Part shown: one piece after another, positions 7,179 through 8,234 of the stretch
Layout of the letters: each line of letters begins with the position of its first letter
How positions within the stretch are numbered: position 1 is the stretch's first letter
Made by a program: the position numbers and the translations under genes
Source: Falsiroseomonas sp038250135
GTDB lineage: Bacteria; Pseudomonadota; Alphaproteobacteria; Acetobacterales; Acetobacteraceae
NCBI GenBank assembly: GCA_038250135.1
Contig: JBBSCP010000213.1
Location: 1 to 8,234, forward strand
Reading direction: 5' to 3'
DNA: 8,234 nt
The notes under the pieces: model-generated
The model's input: the letters and a program-made list of their open reading frames with translations, nothing else
The model's database searches: none
Told to the model about the DNA's origin: nothing

Positions 7179-8234
7179 AGATCGTTCGAGTCGCAGCGCG
7201 TGTCTTCAGCTACCCGACGCGCATCGCCCGCGACAGCGACGGCCATTCTCATCCCGGCCCGGAACGGCCGGCACAGGCCGCGCTTCTTGAGATCGAGGCG
7301 GAGGACGGCACGACCGGCCGCATCGTCGCCGCCCCGGGAGATGTGGAAGAAGGCTTGCTCGCCGCCTTCGTCCGCCCGGTGCTGGTCGGAGCGGATCCAC
7401 TGCTGCGGGAGAGACTGTGGCGCGCGCTCTACAAGTGCCAGCGCGGCAGCGCGCAGCGCTTCACCGATCGCGTGCTCTGCGCAGTGGACCTCGCGCTGTG
7501 GGACCTGGCGGGCAAGCTGCTCGGCGCACCGGTATGGAAGCTAGCCGGCGGCATGCGCGACCGCATCCCGGCCTATGGCAGCACGATGTGTGGCGACGCC
7601 TTGGAAGGCGGGCTGCGCACACCGGAGGACTACGCCCGCTACGCCACGTGGTTGGTGCGAGAGCGCGGCTACCGCGCGGTGAAACTCCACACTTGGATGC
7701 CGCCGATTCCCGGCGCGCCGGATGTCCGCATGGACTACCTTGCCTGCGCCGCGGTGCGCGAAGCGGTCGGCCCGGACGTGCCGCTGATGCTCGACCCCTC
7801 GCATTGGTACTCGCGCCAGGATGCCGTCTGGCTCGGCCGAAAGCTCGAGGAACTGGATTTCCTGTGGATGGAGGAGCCAATGGAGGAGGCCTCGCTCTCC
7901 TCCTACCGATGGCTGTCGGAGCAGCTCTCACTCAACATCCTCGGGCCCGAGAGCATGGCGGGCAAGCATTGGACACGCGCGGAGTGGATCGCCGGGGGAG
8001 CCTGCGACATCATCCGTTGCGGCGTCTGGGATGTGGGTGGGATCACGCCCAGCCTGAAGATCGCGGCCACTGCCGAGAGCTTCAACATGAACTGCGAGAT
8101 CCATGGCACGGGCGCGGGCAACCTTGCAGTCTGCGGCGCCATCCCGAACACCACCTACTACGAGCGCGGGCTGCTGCACCCATTCCTCGACTACGACGCG
8201 CCACCGCCTTACCTCGCGCGCCCCGACGATCCGA
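7175..8234 (+). CDS. Second, divergent enolase-superfamily enzyme (3' end missing)
   Basis: Mandelate racemase/muconate lactonizing-type protein; 353 residues are visible and the right edge of the window cuts it off, probably a few dozen residues short of its end. The capping domain has the family block AVDLALWDLAGKLLGAPVWKL (103-123). Barrel residues are K170 and H172 (a K-x-H motif), metal ligands D207 (in LDPSHWY), E233 (in MEEP) and E259 (in GPES), and H310 in the seventh-strand position. A gap-free match to the preceding enzyme from the GGI motif to that His puts Gly283 where the catalytic dyad Asp normally sits; D286 is the nearest acid. The enzyme is thus a superfamily member with non-standard catalytic residues, either a dehydratase, an epimerase or an isomerase. 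The GTG start overlaps the previous stop (GTGA), has a weak GGAAG 6 bases upstream, and gives a normal N-terminus (MKIVRV). It is not a recent duplicate of its neighbour. The function is likely a second step or an alternative epimer in the same pathway, but that is inference. Confidence 0.82.
   Translation, partial: MKIVRVAARVFSYPTRIARDSDGHSHPGPERPAQAALLEIEAEDGTTGRIVAAPGDVEEGLLAAFVRPVLVGADPLLRERLWRALYKCQRGSAQRFTDRVLCAVDLALWDLAGKLLGAPVWKLAGGMRDRIPAYGSTMCGDALEGGLRTPEDYARYATWLVRERGYRAVKLHTWMPPIPGAPDVRMDYLACAAVREAVGPDVPLMLDPSHWYSRQDAVWLGRKLEELDFLWMEEPMEEASLSSYRWLSEQLSLNILGPESMAGKHWTRAEWIAGGACDIIRCGVWDVGGITPSLKIAATAESFNMNCEIHGTGAGNLAVCGAIPNTTYYERGLLHPFLDYDAPPPYLARPDDP

Overview
The window is a single, tightly packed, plus-strand gene cluster in high-GC DNA. 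It looks alphaproteobacterial, with the style of Acetobacteraceae or Bradyrhizobiaceae-like soil bacteria. That lineage guess rests only on base composition, codon use and the general look of the proteins. No rRNA, tRNA, CRISPR array, insertion sequence or integrase is visible. No gene-free stretch exceeds about 120 bases.

Layout: positions 1-119 are a relatively AT-rich leader (about 42% G+C over the first 65 bases) that probably carries the promoter. Then come six genes: a long family-5 extracellular solute-binding protein (120-2066), a DppB/OppB-type permease (2070-3056), a DppC/OppC-type permease with an enlarged extracytoplasmic loop (3053-4189), a double ATPase with DppD-like and DppF-like halves in one chain (4186-5973), an enolase-superfamily enzyme with galactonate-dehydratase-like active-site residues (5970-7178), and a second, quite different enolase-superfamily enzyme cut off by the right edge (7175-8234). 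The first gap is 3 bases. The next four junctions are all 4-base stop/start overlaps (ATGA, GTGA, ATGA, GTGA), so the six genes almost certainly form one translationally coupled operon that continues beyond the window.

How the genes work together: the first four form a complete ABC importer of the dipeptide/oligopeptide (family 5) class. Annotation by homology would say 'peptide transporter'. However, the binding protein and second permease are of the long type also seen in family-5 importers of oligosaccharides and opine-like compounds, and the co-translated enzymes belong to a superfamily that dehydrates or epimerises acid sugars and other carboxylates. The most economical reading is uptake of a carboxylated sugar, glycoside or related hydroxy-acid, followed by its dehydration or isomerisation in the cytoplasm. 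The exact substrate cannot be read from the sequence. I see no radically new system here. The most informative oddities are the non-canonical catalytic residues of the two enolase-superfamily enzymes and the co-enlarged binding protein and permease loop.
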